Source: Sipunculus nudus (lineage: Eukaryota; Annelida; Sipuncula; Golfingiida; Sipunculidae). From it: a DNA stretch of 64,000 nucleotides. Where the stretch lies: contig CM049315.1 in assembly GCA_026874595.1 (NCBI GenBank), forward strand, positions 36,532,164 to 36,596,163, written 5' to 3'. The notes under the pieces are model-generated. The model had not been told where the DNA came from and did no database searches. It saw only the letters and a program-made list of their open reading frames with translations. The translations under genes and the position numbers were made by a program. This document shows, piece after piece, positions 13,201-25,647 of this stretch (position 1 is the first letter of the stretch; each line of letters begins with the position of its first letter).

Positions 13201-16200
13201 AGCACATAAATTCATGCACTCACTTGATCCACCGCCACCGTTACACCTATTACAGGACTTTTTACAGTTGTCCAGCATGTACGCGGGATTCTTCGTACAT
13301 TCACCCCTGCTAGCCCAGGAAGGGCAGTTGACATGGTTATCCTTGCATCCTGTAAAAAGTGTATAAAATTCACTGACCACTTGCATTATACATGACCATG
13401 CATGTACATTTTATATTCCTTTTTTTTCTGTTGGAGAATATACATAGAAATATCCAATTTCAATGCCTTACTCAAACGTTATATATTACACAAGATGAAC
13501 AAAAATGGCGCAGAGGTGCAATATACGCTTTACCGTAATTAATAATAATGACATATTTAATTTAAGGAAGCGTATACAAATTCATGCACTCACTTGATCC
13601 ACCGCCTCCGCCGTTACACCTGTTACAGGACTTTTTACAGTTGACCAGCATGTACGCGGGATTCTTCGTGCATTCACCCCTGCGAGCCCAGGAAGAGCAG
13701 TTGACATTGTTATCCTTGCATCCTGTAAAGCAAGAAAAAAATTATTAAATTAACTGACCACTTGCCTTACATTATCAAGCATGTACTTTTTATATTACTT
13801 TTTTTCTTTTGGCGAAACAGGCAAAATATACTCGGACAATATTTATGATCGGTATTCAAACAAAATTGTATCCCATGAGCATGCGCAATGAGCTTAACGA
13901 TCGTCTGTATACAGTGTTCAGGTCCAAGGAGTTGGCTTTGTCCGTTTTTTTTCAAGTGAAACCAGGTCTTAGGCTCCGATATGAATATGATTTGAAAGGT
14001 AAGGTAGGTTTTTTTTTTTTATCATGTAAGATAAAGGGGAAATATGAGCTTTCTTGTCAATATAACGGAACCGAACTTTCAGGGTGTCCCTCGGCGCCGG
14101 CAGGTGGTGATAATTAGAAATGTCTATTGTTGTCTGTCCTTTCTAAATAAAAGGGCTGAGTGTTACAACTCTAGCCAAAGATCTCTTTTCATCAGGCGCT
14201 GTCTCACTCAAGAATTTCTATAGGAATGTTGTTATAAGAACAAACTCTCAGGAATACTCAAGAATAATTATTGTAAAATTTCCACAGATCAATTTTGAGA
14301 CATTCTAAGGCTTTATTCATTTTTATTGCCCACCAAATACTTTCTAAATACTAAGCCTTGATGCACGTAGGCGAGTCACAACCGGGAACAGCGATGAAAA
14401 TCAGTTGCTGTGGCCAAGTAGTGGTTATAAACTAAACAAACCGCATTGGTTTTGAAGTATCACATCAGGCGAACAACCAGAAGTGCGGTCCGGCCCAGAT
14501 GAGTTTATAATGTTCCTTTGGTTAAGCTTTTTAAACACTAAACAAATACATGAACTAGATATAAACACATAAACACGTTTTGGCTGTTACATCAATCCAG
14601 CCAAGGTGTCAATTCCTGCTTCTGAAACCTCGACCCACCTGATCCGCCGCCTCCTCCACTGCCGCCTCCTCCTCCGCTGCAGAGCTTAACCGGACTACCA
14701 GGACACCAACACTTGCAGTCCTTTCCAACAAAGCCTTCGCCTGGACATTTTGGTTTTGACGTACATTTCGCTAGTTAAAGAGAGAAGTTCAGATTAGAAA
14801 GAATCTGTCAATAATTTACCCGTATTAAATACAAGATTGTCTCACAATACAGAGATATCTAAACAAGAACCGTTAACAACTTAAGCTTTCTGTTTAAAAC
14901 TATGATATATTAAAGATTAAATTGTACTTCATTTGCCCTTAGATGGACGCTGGCATTTGTAAAATGCCATCTTCGAATATCAAGTGCATTTTCTATTAGA
15001 TGTTTCTAATGAGACTCTTTCTATATATTCTTAAGACTCGGTCAAATTTTCATCAGACTGTTATATCGAAGATGGAGACGGGGTCACGTAGATCATGACC
15101 AATGCTCAGATATCAGAGGTGGGACATATGTGAATATAAGAAATGATTTCGCAAAAGCCATTTTAGTAATTTATATCTTAAATACATTTAGCACATCATG
15201 ATGAAGAGAGATAGGGTGGGAGAGAAATTTAGAAATATGAGCCCTTTTTTCATAAATTATTAGAGATATTTAATAATCACAAGACAAATTTGAGAAAGCT
15301 ATGAAACTAGTCTAATCACCCTGATGTTATATCAAGAGCACCCTGCGCAGAATCGACCTTACAATTGTGCGTCTATGCTGGTTATTGTTCGTGGGCTTTA
15401 AAAGCCTACGGCCCACAATGCACCGGAACTACTAAATACATTAGCGGCGTAGATGTACATGTAATGGAGACGGTAATATAGCCCGTCCAAGTACGTTGGA
15501 TAAAAATTATTCAAATGTCAATTGCATAAACATGGGTGTTTTGTGGTAAGGAAGAAAGTAATATTTGGAGAGGTTTTGCGTATGTGAAATGTAAACAAAG
15601 CGTTCATTCAAAATGAAACACATTTTGAAGTTTGAATGTTCAGACAAGTATTCTCGGCCACCATACAGTGCCTCACTGGAAGAGGTTTGTTTGAGTACAA
15701 ACGACCTCTGACAGAAGGTTGTAATAAAAGAGCGGATTTGACCTGGATTGCAGGGGCATCCACTGTATATAATCATGGCTGAGCACATGCACCTGTACGT
15801 CACCTGTCACCCTAGAATCGCGCCCATTTACTAACAAAAAAACATGTTTTAACCGTGAGGCACGTGCTATTGTTTGTATACATTCACACCACCACGTCAC
15901 AGATATCCTGTCGCAATGTAGTTCTCCTGGTTTTACAACATGTAAAAAATAAATAGACTATCATACTCTTTATTACCGTTTTCTTTAAAATGAATGTTGT
16001 CAATTTATGTTCTATTTTTGCTCCAATGCCTTAATTATTGTAATTTTAATTGCCAGGCGTCATAGCTTGTGTTCGACTGAAAAAAAAGTGCCTTGTGCAC
16101 ATTGACTGGCAAGACTGGCCCTTCATAGACGAAATTTCGCGTGTGGAGAATGATAAAAGGGGCCATAAGTATAGATACCCTAGGTGTCAGCACTTACAAT

Positions 16201-19200
16201 TACATCCGTACATCAGGTTCACAAGTTTAACGTCGCGGAACGACAGGCCGTAACGGTTTCCGATCAGGTTCTGTTTGCTTTTGTCTTTTGTCACAATGGT
16301 CGGTTGCCGATTCCTTGAAAATGCCTACAAAAAATACAGCCTTATCAACAGGTGGTGTTAACTCTACGCGATAAAATAGATAAATTAAACACCTTATCCA
16401 TGGTCGTAATGAATTAATCCATTTAATTTTCAAGATCACCCAGGTCGGGAAACAATAATTTGTGAAATTCAAAAAGACCTAAAATTCTACCTCCTGATAA
16501 TTCTGGCAACCCCATCCTCTGATTATGACATGTCCCATTTTTCTTAGTTTATCATACAATAAAGGGACTCATTCAATATTAAGAAACTATGATCAATCAA
16601 CAGTTCTAGAGATCCACAATTTTCTACCACCATATATTCAGGGGACCAATCATCTACAAGTAGGAAAAAAACCTCCGAGCCCCCTAAATTCTTGAAATTA
16701 TGAGTGATTGTATTTAATTCTATAAAGTTGCGATTTGTGGCAAAACAAGGCCAATTTTATTACATACGACAGGTCTCTTAATGTAGGTCTTGTTTTATTT
16801 CTGGGAAGGGGTCCTTGTTTAGGAGTGAAAGGTTAACCAATGTAAGAATTCCATAGACTGTCAAGGTTCATCGACCAGTTAAACAAATGAGGCAATGATA
16901 TAATATAGAGATTGCAAATGAGGTATGATTTGTTTCAAAATTTTGTTTCATTGCATACGTGCATCATTTTATCATGCTAATAAAATCTTTCTGTATGAAG
17001 TGACTTTTTTAGGACTTGCATATTGAGTTTTTCAAAAAAATGCATGACACTGGTGCAGACGTAAGTACATTGTAACTATTATTGACTTACACCTACCCAC
17101 TACCCTCAGTTCAGTACATAATGCTGGTGTAACTGTCAATTACTATGTACATTTATATAACAAATGATTAACATTTTGCATAATACAAGGTGCTTATATG
17201 ATGTTAATAACTGTGCAACATTGTCTCATATATTATGCATAATACAGTATGCTACTGTAATCATAATAAATTATACAAACTGTTGTATACAAACTGGTGA
17301 AATCGTATTGCACGATGTGACTGTCAATTACAATATAGATGTAATAGTGTTACTGTATATTTACGGGTAACTTATGTATGAAGCATATGGGTAATACATT
17401 ATGCTGGTGTAATTATACATTATACAGCGTAACTACAGATGACTTACGTATTGTCCGTAGTGCATGATGCTGGTGTAATCGTAAGGCACATTGTAACTGT
17501 TGATCACAGCCCAAGTGTAACGCTGGAAGTTGAACAGAGTTTGTGGAATGATGTTGTCATGGAGAACTGTCACATATTGGTCACGGTCCGGTCTAGTCTG
17601 CTCGTGATGAAAGCCGATAGCGTGGCCAAGTTCGTGGATTATGACCCCTTTCTGTGAAAAGAGATGTACAGTTACAGCAACGTTAAAGCATAAAATATAT
17701 TATTTCAAAATCCAGAAGAAACAATTATTGTAGATGCATATAGATAATATCTTTATGGGTAATGGTGAAAAAAATATACTGGTATATACTCTTTGGTTTT
17801 AACATATCCATTTTTCACTAAAACTGATCTTACTGACCCTACTGTAAATCTAAAATTCTTTATTTCATAAGTATACTTATGAAATATACATAAGTGTACT
17901 TTATATTAAAGTACTCATGTCGAGTGTCTAGCTACTTTTGATATTTTCACTATGAGAAGACAAAAACAAAAAACGGGAAAATAATACGAGTAATACTGCG
18001 TGTATTGTGATGTCAACAGGAGCCCGAATAGACTGAAACAGTCGGTTAAGATAACAAGGCTAGCTGATTATATGGCTACACCTAGGACAGATGTCACCTG
18101 GTGGCAAATTGTTTAACTAATGTATGGTCCCCTGACCTTCTTTTGCTTACAAGATGTCATCCATCACATCCGGACACAATGAATAATTACATTTTTGTTA
18201 CATGTATTAACAAAATGTACACACATAATTACTGACGGTCTGGTTGGTCAAGAGTCCCAAGTGTCCATCATGGTACGAGCAGGAACCTGGTTTTCCCACG
18301 AAGTCCTGTTTATATTATTTTTACCTATTTGTATTGTATTTGATCGAAAATATTCAGTTCCTGTCTCCTTTGTTTTTGTTATTTGGGTTGTCCCTTATGA
18401 AAACTATTCAGTTCCTCTAAAATGTTACCTCTAAGCCCATAACGCGTCGTTTAATTATTTGTGGTTCTGATTAACAAATACGAACCGTTCGGCAGCCAGG
18501 AGCCAGAGACACTGCTTGCGACCCGCCCTGCATTCCGACATACGACGAACACCTGAAATAAGACAGCCAAATTAAATAATATTACTATTCTTCGCAAATC
18601 ATATGTAAAGTCGTTCCACAGTTGATAAATTTTGTTATTTTGTTCCATTTTCTTACAACAATAATGCCTAGTTACAATAATATTACGTGGATCATAAAAT
18701 TAGAGATGAACCTCTTATGTTAGTTTTTCCTGGTTCCTAAGTCATTTTTATAAGGTGTGTCTGTGTCTCCTGGGCCTGTTTTGGCGCTTTGAACCAGGTT
18801 TGGTTGTACGTTTGGTTACGACCAAAGGCGTTCTGGCGCTCCTGTACACAGCTTTGGTTGAACCAGTGGTCGGACCAAGCTAAACCGAAAATGGTTGTTC
18901 GTTCTGCACAGACAGAAATTGATATCATATAGACCCTCGATCAAAATCAAGAGTTCCGGGGCCTAGATATGGGGATAGAGTGCAAATTGGTTGTCACCAT
19001 GTCGTTTCAGGGTCTCTTTGTCTTGAATAACAAAAAAAAAACACAACAAGCTTTATTGGAAAATCCAGATACACCGTCTCAATGTAGATCTTAAAATATG
19101 TTTACCAACTTTTTTATGAATAAATATGCGTTATTTACGATAATTATCTCGTTCCCACGCGATAGTATCTCGTGGCCACGCGATAATTATCTCGTTCCCA

Positions 19201-19992
19201 CGCGATAGTATCTCGTGGCCACGCGATAATTATCTCGTTCCCACGCGATAGTATCTCGTGGCCACGCGATAATTATCTCGTTCCCACGCGTTAGTATCTC
19301 GTTCCCACGCGATAATTATCTCGTTCCCACGCATTAGTATCGTGTGGCCACGCGTTAGTATGCCATGCTATAGCTTAAGCCCTCATTTGGACAAGAATGT
19401 TTGTGGTCTGTTTTATACCGAGCGTCGATGCAGCTTAAATTGTTTGTATGTATTTCGTTGTATGTGTGTTTGCGCCGAATGCTTTGAGGTAAATTTCAGC
19501 AGTTTTCATTGCGTTGGTTCACCATTTCATTGCGTTGGTTCAACTAGCCCATTTTTATTTGTTCATGGAAAACTGTATTGAGTTTGTTTTAGGGGAAGGA
19601 TGATATAAACCCTTGTGTACCAAACATGAATTAAACTGAAACACTTGTTTGTATTTTTGTACCTTCCCAGAAAATCTTATTTTTGTAGGCCTAGGGTAGG
19701 GGTTATTTAATTTCGGGTATACCGAACAGGGTAAACAACATGTCGGTTTGTGTTATGTCTCAAGGGAGAAGCTTACAACAAAAGGTCTCAGCCATGCCAC
19801 TTCATTATGACTGGGTGGAGAGGTTAAGGAGACCTTTTCACGAGAAATTTGCTCATTCTTCCCCTTCACATTTTCCTTTCTACAATAAAACTTCAGTTAT
19901 GTATTCATAGGCGGCGAAACCTTGGGGGGGGGGGCATCAACATAATGATGGGTATAAAAACATCCACTCTATTATTATTGGGTATTTGCACC

Positions 19993-20065
<73 letters not shown>

Positions 20066-20829
20066 TCTTCTGCTCATTACTTGGAGTACCATATATACAG
20101 GGCCGCAGACTCATGGATTTGCGGTGAAAAAAGTTGATATTCTGTGTGAAAATGAATCCATTGCCAGACAAATAACAAATAATCTCCCTACAAGGAGGTA
20201 CTGTTTTACTTAATAAGCATTGACCAGTAAAATGCACCAAAATGCAGTAGTACCCATACAGTTTTTCAAAACTCAACCACCCCATCAAATCCCCCCCCCC
20301 CATTGCCCCATACATATATATATATATGAATAATAATATATATAATATATATGTATATATAATATATATATAAATAATATATAGCCCATTTTTATTTGTT
20401 CATGGAAAACTGTATTGAGTTTGTTTTAGGGGAAGGATGATATAAACCCTTGTGTACCAAACATGAATTAAACTGAAACACTTGTTTGTATTTTTGTACC
20501 TTCCCAGAAAATCTTTTTTTTGTAGGCCTAGGGTAGGGGTTATTTAATTTCGGGTATACCGAACAGGGTAAACAACATGTCGGTTTGTGTTATGTCTCAA
20601 GGGAGAAGCTTACAACAAAAGGTCTCAGCCATGCCACTTCATTATGACTGGGTGGAGAGGTTAAGGAGACCTTTTCACGAGAAATTTGCTCATTCTTCCC
20701 CTTCACATTTTCCTTTCTACAATAAAACTTCAGTTATGTATTCATAGGCGGCGAAACCTTGGGGGGGGGGGCATCAACATAATGATGGGTATAAAAACAT
20801 CCACTCTATTATTATTGGGTATTTGCACC

Positions 20830-20892
<63 letters not shown>

Positions 20893-21252
20893 CCTCTTCT
20901 GCTCATTACTTGGAGTACCATATATACAGGGCCGCAGACTCATGGATTTGCGGTGAAAAAAGTTGATATTCTGTGTGAAAATGAATCCATTGCCAGACAA
21001 ATAACAAATAATCTCCCTACAAGGAGGTACTGTTTTACTTAATAAGCATTGACCAGTAAAATGCACCAAAATGCAGTAGTACCCATACAGTTTTTCAAAA
21101 CTCAACCACCCCATCAAATCCCCCCCCCCCCATTGCCCCATACATATATATATATATGAATAATAATATATATAATATATATGTATATATAATATATATA
21201 TAAATAATATATATACTAGTCTATATATAATATATATATTATATATATATAT

Positions 21253-21311
<59 letters not shown>

Positions 21312-24300
21312 CTATTTGGGTATACTATTGGCCCAAATGAAAATTTAGTTTCACAGCCAATGGTAATTTATATTGTGAACATTTATTATGAAAAATATTT
21401 TACCCGAACTAGCCCCCCCCCCCTTTCCCTGCCCACACATTCTCCAGACAAACATGGCCCACGAGTGTTGTACGAGTGCCCGTTATATCATTTCAGGTCT
21501 CAGCATTATTAAGTCCGCTCTAAATTCATACAAATAATTGGCCATAGTCTTCATCCAGTGTATAGTAGAATGCCTCAAGGATTTAAGATGTAGGTCTTAC
21601 TGTATTATCTATCTACATTTATCTCGTTCCCACGCGATAATTATCGCGTGGGAACGAGATAATTATCGCGTGGCCACGAGATACTAACGCGTGGAAACGA
21701 GATAATTATCGCGTGGCCACGAGATACTAACGCGTGGGAACGAGATACTAACGCGTGGGAACGAGATAATTATCGCGTGGCCACGAGATACTAACGCGTG
21801 GGAACGAGATAATTATCGCGTGGCCACGAGATACTAACGCGTGGGAACGAGATACTATCTCGTGGGAACGAGATAAAAATAATTTTGTGCATGTCCTATA
21901 CGAGCCACCGTACTTTTTACTACCATTACCACTAACAACCTGTTTGATTTCATGCACTGAATTAGGCCAAACGAATCTACAAAGTGTCAGCATTACAATA
22001 TATATGATTGCTGGGCCTTTTTGTATACTCAGAAGAATCAAATATGGACTGTCTCTCCGTTGTATGCATAAAATGAGCCAGAATTTATATATCAAGACAA
22101 AATACTATTTCTGCAATCAAATAATATGGGAATGATAGCCGCCATGCCTGGACAAATTACTAGTATTCCCAAGGATGCGATACCCGAGTAGACCAGCCGG
22201 ATTTTCAACGCATAACGTGCCATTTTAAAGAGCCTAAGGCTTGTTCCAATATCATTTTACTGGACTTAAGCCAAGTAAAAGGCGAAAATAACATGGTTAC
22301 AGTTATTTTGACGTCTTAATGATAACTGTGGCGACACACAAATGGTCCTTGACGTAAGCGACCTGATTGCAACAGGCAACTCAACTCTATTTCGAAGCAC
22401 CTACCCTCCGCCATTTTGAAGAACTATTCGGTTCTTATCATACGAGGTCGCCGGTCGGAACTTGAGACATGTGTATGTGTGGTAATCATTAAACGCTGCG
22501 TTAACCTGAGCTCTGTCGGAAGAACCTGGAAAACAAACAACTTATATGATTAACCAAATAATAATCACTGATAAAGAAATAAATTGAAAGCACAATTTCT
22601 TATTATTTAGTTCTGTCTGATACAGTCTAGGCTCTCTCTGATACATCTGTAATGTCGTTTAAATATATTTAGGAAATTCGGGCACAATCATTAAGTTTAT
22701 CGCAATTACCTCCTCCAGCCAAGGTGTCGAGAGTGTCTACCTAATATCCCCTATACTTCTGGATGAATTTTGTTTAGATTGTTTGGATGGACGAGCCATG
22801 GATAATGAATAACAATCAGTATTAATTTACCGATCATGTTAATAATCTTGCTAACAAAGTGTAACCGCGCAACAGCTATCAAAAAGGCATATAAAAATAT
22901 GACCTGTATTAAGCCTCTATCAGCAACATAATATAATATTTTCTCTTTCATGTTTCAGCTGTTGTGACCTTCCAGTCCCTACAACTGATATTTACAAATA
23001 ATAGTTTATGAGACTGAGGCGATTTATGGTTATTTGCAAGAGAGTCAAAGAACATTCTTGCTTTACGATGTTGGCAGATTGCCTTAAAAGAGCTGTAAAT
23101 GCGTCGACGCTATTTAAAAAAAAAACATACCCTTTCATCTTTGTGATATAGGAGAGATGGGTGTATGACGTAACAACTATTAATGCGTGAACGTGGTACG
23201 TATAAATAGAAATTTGACGTAAACCCTGTGCATCCTAAAATCTATTTCAAGATTTTATGATAAATTCCCTCCGTTAGTGTTAATTCGCTGTATCTTTTAA
23301 CAAGATAATGCTGCATTCAAGGTATGATCAGTTGTAAAACTTAATAAAAAACTTGATCTTTTATCGGAAATAAAATATCTCCAATGTCCAGGTCCTCATG
23401 AGACGGTCATGAGTGAAACCAAGAAGTTTATTTCTATGTAAACAAAAACATCTCTTACTTACTGGCCTTAGACTATAGTACTACCCAGCCATCAACGGTG
23501 TACTTACTGAAGATATTGGAAACGACATACGGGATCTGGTTGTTGGTCCATCGTCGCCTCAACTCCCGTAGGGCGTTTCTCTTAAAGCGACCAGTACTGT
23601 TACTGTAAATATAAGTTTTCCCTATTTTATAGCAATTGGTATGAACAATGAAGACATTAATGTGTACAAATATTTACAGACATTCTGTTGACCTAGAAAG
23701 TTCATATTTAAAAAAAATTAAAAGTAAGTATAAAATTTGCGAATATAAAGTTCCGATGTCGGGATTAATTTTTCATACAGATCACGCGATGTTTGCATGC
23801 AAAGATAGTATATAACAGAAAAGTTAAAGATTAAAAGATCCACTCACATTCGCTGTATGTACTCCCACTCCTGCCGTGTGAAGACCATGTCCATTTCAAC
23901 CAGGACGGTGCTGTTATCGTGAAGGAAGTCCATGGCGGTACCTGACATGAAGGAACACCAACATTACACAGTTATTACCTGTGTGTGTGTGTGTGTGTGA
24001 GGGTGTGTGTGTGTGTACAAATCACACCTTACGACCGTGTAAGTTCAGTGTGTGCGTTTATGTATCCTTCCGGATGTGGTCAATGGATACATTATGAAAT
24101 TTTGTCCTCCAGAGCTCTCCTAGCCCAGCGCCTCCAGTTTCGTAATTCGGACTGGGTGAAAGTGACTTCATCTGTGTGACTTAAATACATCTGTGCAGTT
24201 TGTGCACAGAAATATAAAAATGGATAAATTACCAGGATCAGACAGCAAAAGATGGTATTAAATGCCTACACCAAACTAACCAGCAAACGCCAGGTGTAGA

Positions 24301-25609
24301 CAGGTATCTCGTTTTACCCTTTGTTATTTGGTTTGTTCGTTTGAATTTTTCCCCTAAAGGTTTGGAATATATTTTTGTTGAAATTTGTGGAGCATTAGGA
24401 TTTTTTTTTCTTTAAGAGGATTCCTATCCATTTTCAAATACGGCGTTTGTCCCTGTCGAGGTAACGAGTCCTTGCTATAGAACTAACTATATGTAACGAG
24501 TAGTTGGGCCGTGACAGACATATTCTGTGTTGCTGAGTAGTTTAGTTAGGTCCTGGCGGAGGCTGTGGTCTTTGACGACTTTCTTGTTTAATAGTGATTT
24601 AGATTTAGAACACTTATTTACAGGCAGTAACGCTAGTGACCAGATATATACTCACTACTCTCAGCAGCTTCGCTGATCAGCTCATCAATTGTTTCTGACG
24701 CGGCTTGTTTCATCATCTGGATATAAGCAAAATATGTAATAAGTATTCTAGGGACACATGAACAAATCACCTTGAATAAGTTATGTACATCAAAATAAAG
24801 ATCTGGTCAGTCGTCACTGTATCAAAAGTATGCGTGGAGATTAGCTGATATGAACCATTCTCTTGATCTGTCTGAAGATATGCCAGTTATGGTTCATGTC
24901 ATACACCGGTTCATTTCATCAATAAATACTTCTGCGGGCCTGACCTAAGGCACGTCACTCTTTTTCACCACCTCGTCCGGTTCTGATTGACAGCAGACAA
25001 GTTACTTGTTTTTCATTCCTCCTGCCAGCTATCAATACCCCTCAATTTTAAAATCAAATGAGTACAGTTCTCCGGGCCTGACTAAAGGCACACCATTTGT
25101 TGCTGCCATCTACCTGGTAAAGTCACAACTAAACGGAACTCATACTTAATGTATTATTGAAAGTGAAAGAGCAGAAATACCACCGAGTCAGATCAGACGG
25201 CTGATGACTATGCGCGGCAATATTTGGAAGAAAGATATATTTGCTTACACTGCGTGCTCGCAATGTGTGCATTGCTAGAAGAAGTGTTTTATAAATAAAA
25301 TACTTAGAGATACATCATACTTGTATTTATAAAAGAGTCATCATACTGCACATCAATCCTTAAAACATAAGCAGAAATAAGTGCAAGTTTTAACTAAAAG
25401 AGACGGAAGATACCTTTTAGCATCACATATTTTATATCCCATGCTGCATATTTTGTATACATATAACTTCATGTTAGATTATATTATTATATATATATTT
25501 GCTTAAATTCGCGAATTATTTCATTTGTCTCTAATTAAATCGTCATTTTTATTCATTATAGATGGATTATTTTACAGTTCACTAATGAACCTCAATTACA
25601 GTGCTATAA

Positions 25610-25647
<38 letters not shown>

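Larger units (their letters stand above)
19131..21882. mobile_element. Inverted-repeat element with palindromic end arrays, in intron 5 of gene 1 only
   Basis: Copies 1 and 2 match up to 19130 and again from about 21913. Between them copy 1 has this element. Its ends are inverted: left starts TTATTT then ATCTCGTTCCCACG repeats; the right end read backwards also starts TTATTT and ATCTCGTTCCCACG. Inside are (TA)n tracts, a tandem 837-bp duplication and a (CA)n tract, with no transposase seen, so it is probably non-autonomous. Copy 2 has about 200 bp of other sequence here, so the event was not a simple clean insertion. Family not recognised. Confidence 0.6.

Noticed and set aside
17439-17657. 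Plus-strand frame of 72 codons, repeated in copy 2
   Set aside because: Antisense of astacin exon 7, which carries the zinc motif on the minus strand.
19139-19360. CRISPR-like array of short repeats
   Set aside because: No unique spacers: the repeats abut one another, are internally palindromic and lie in an animal intron.
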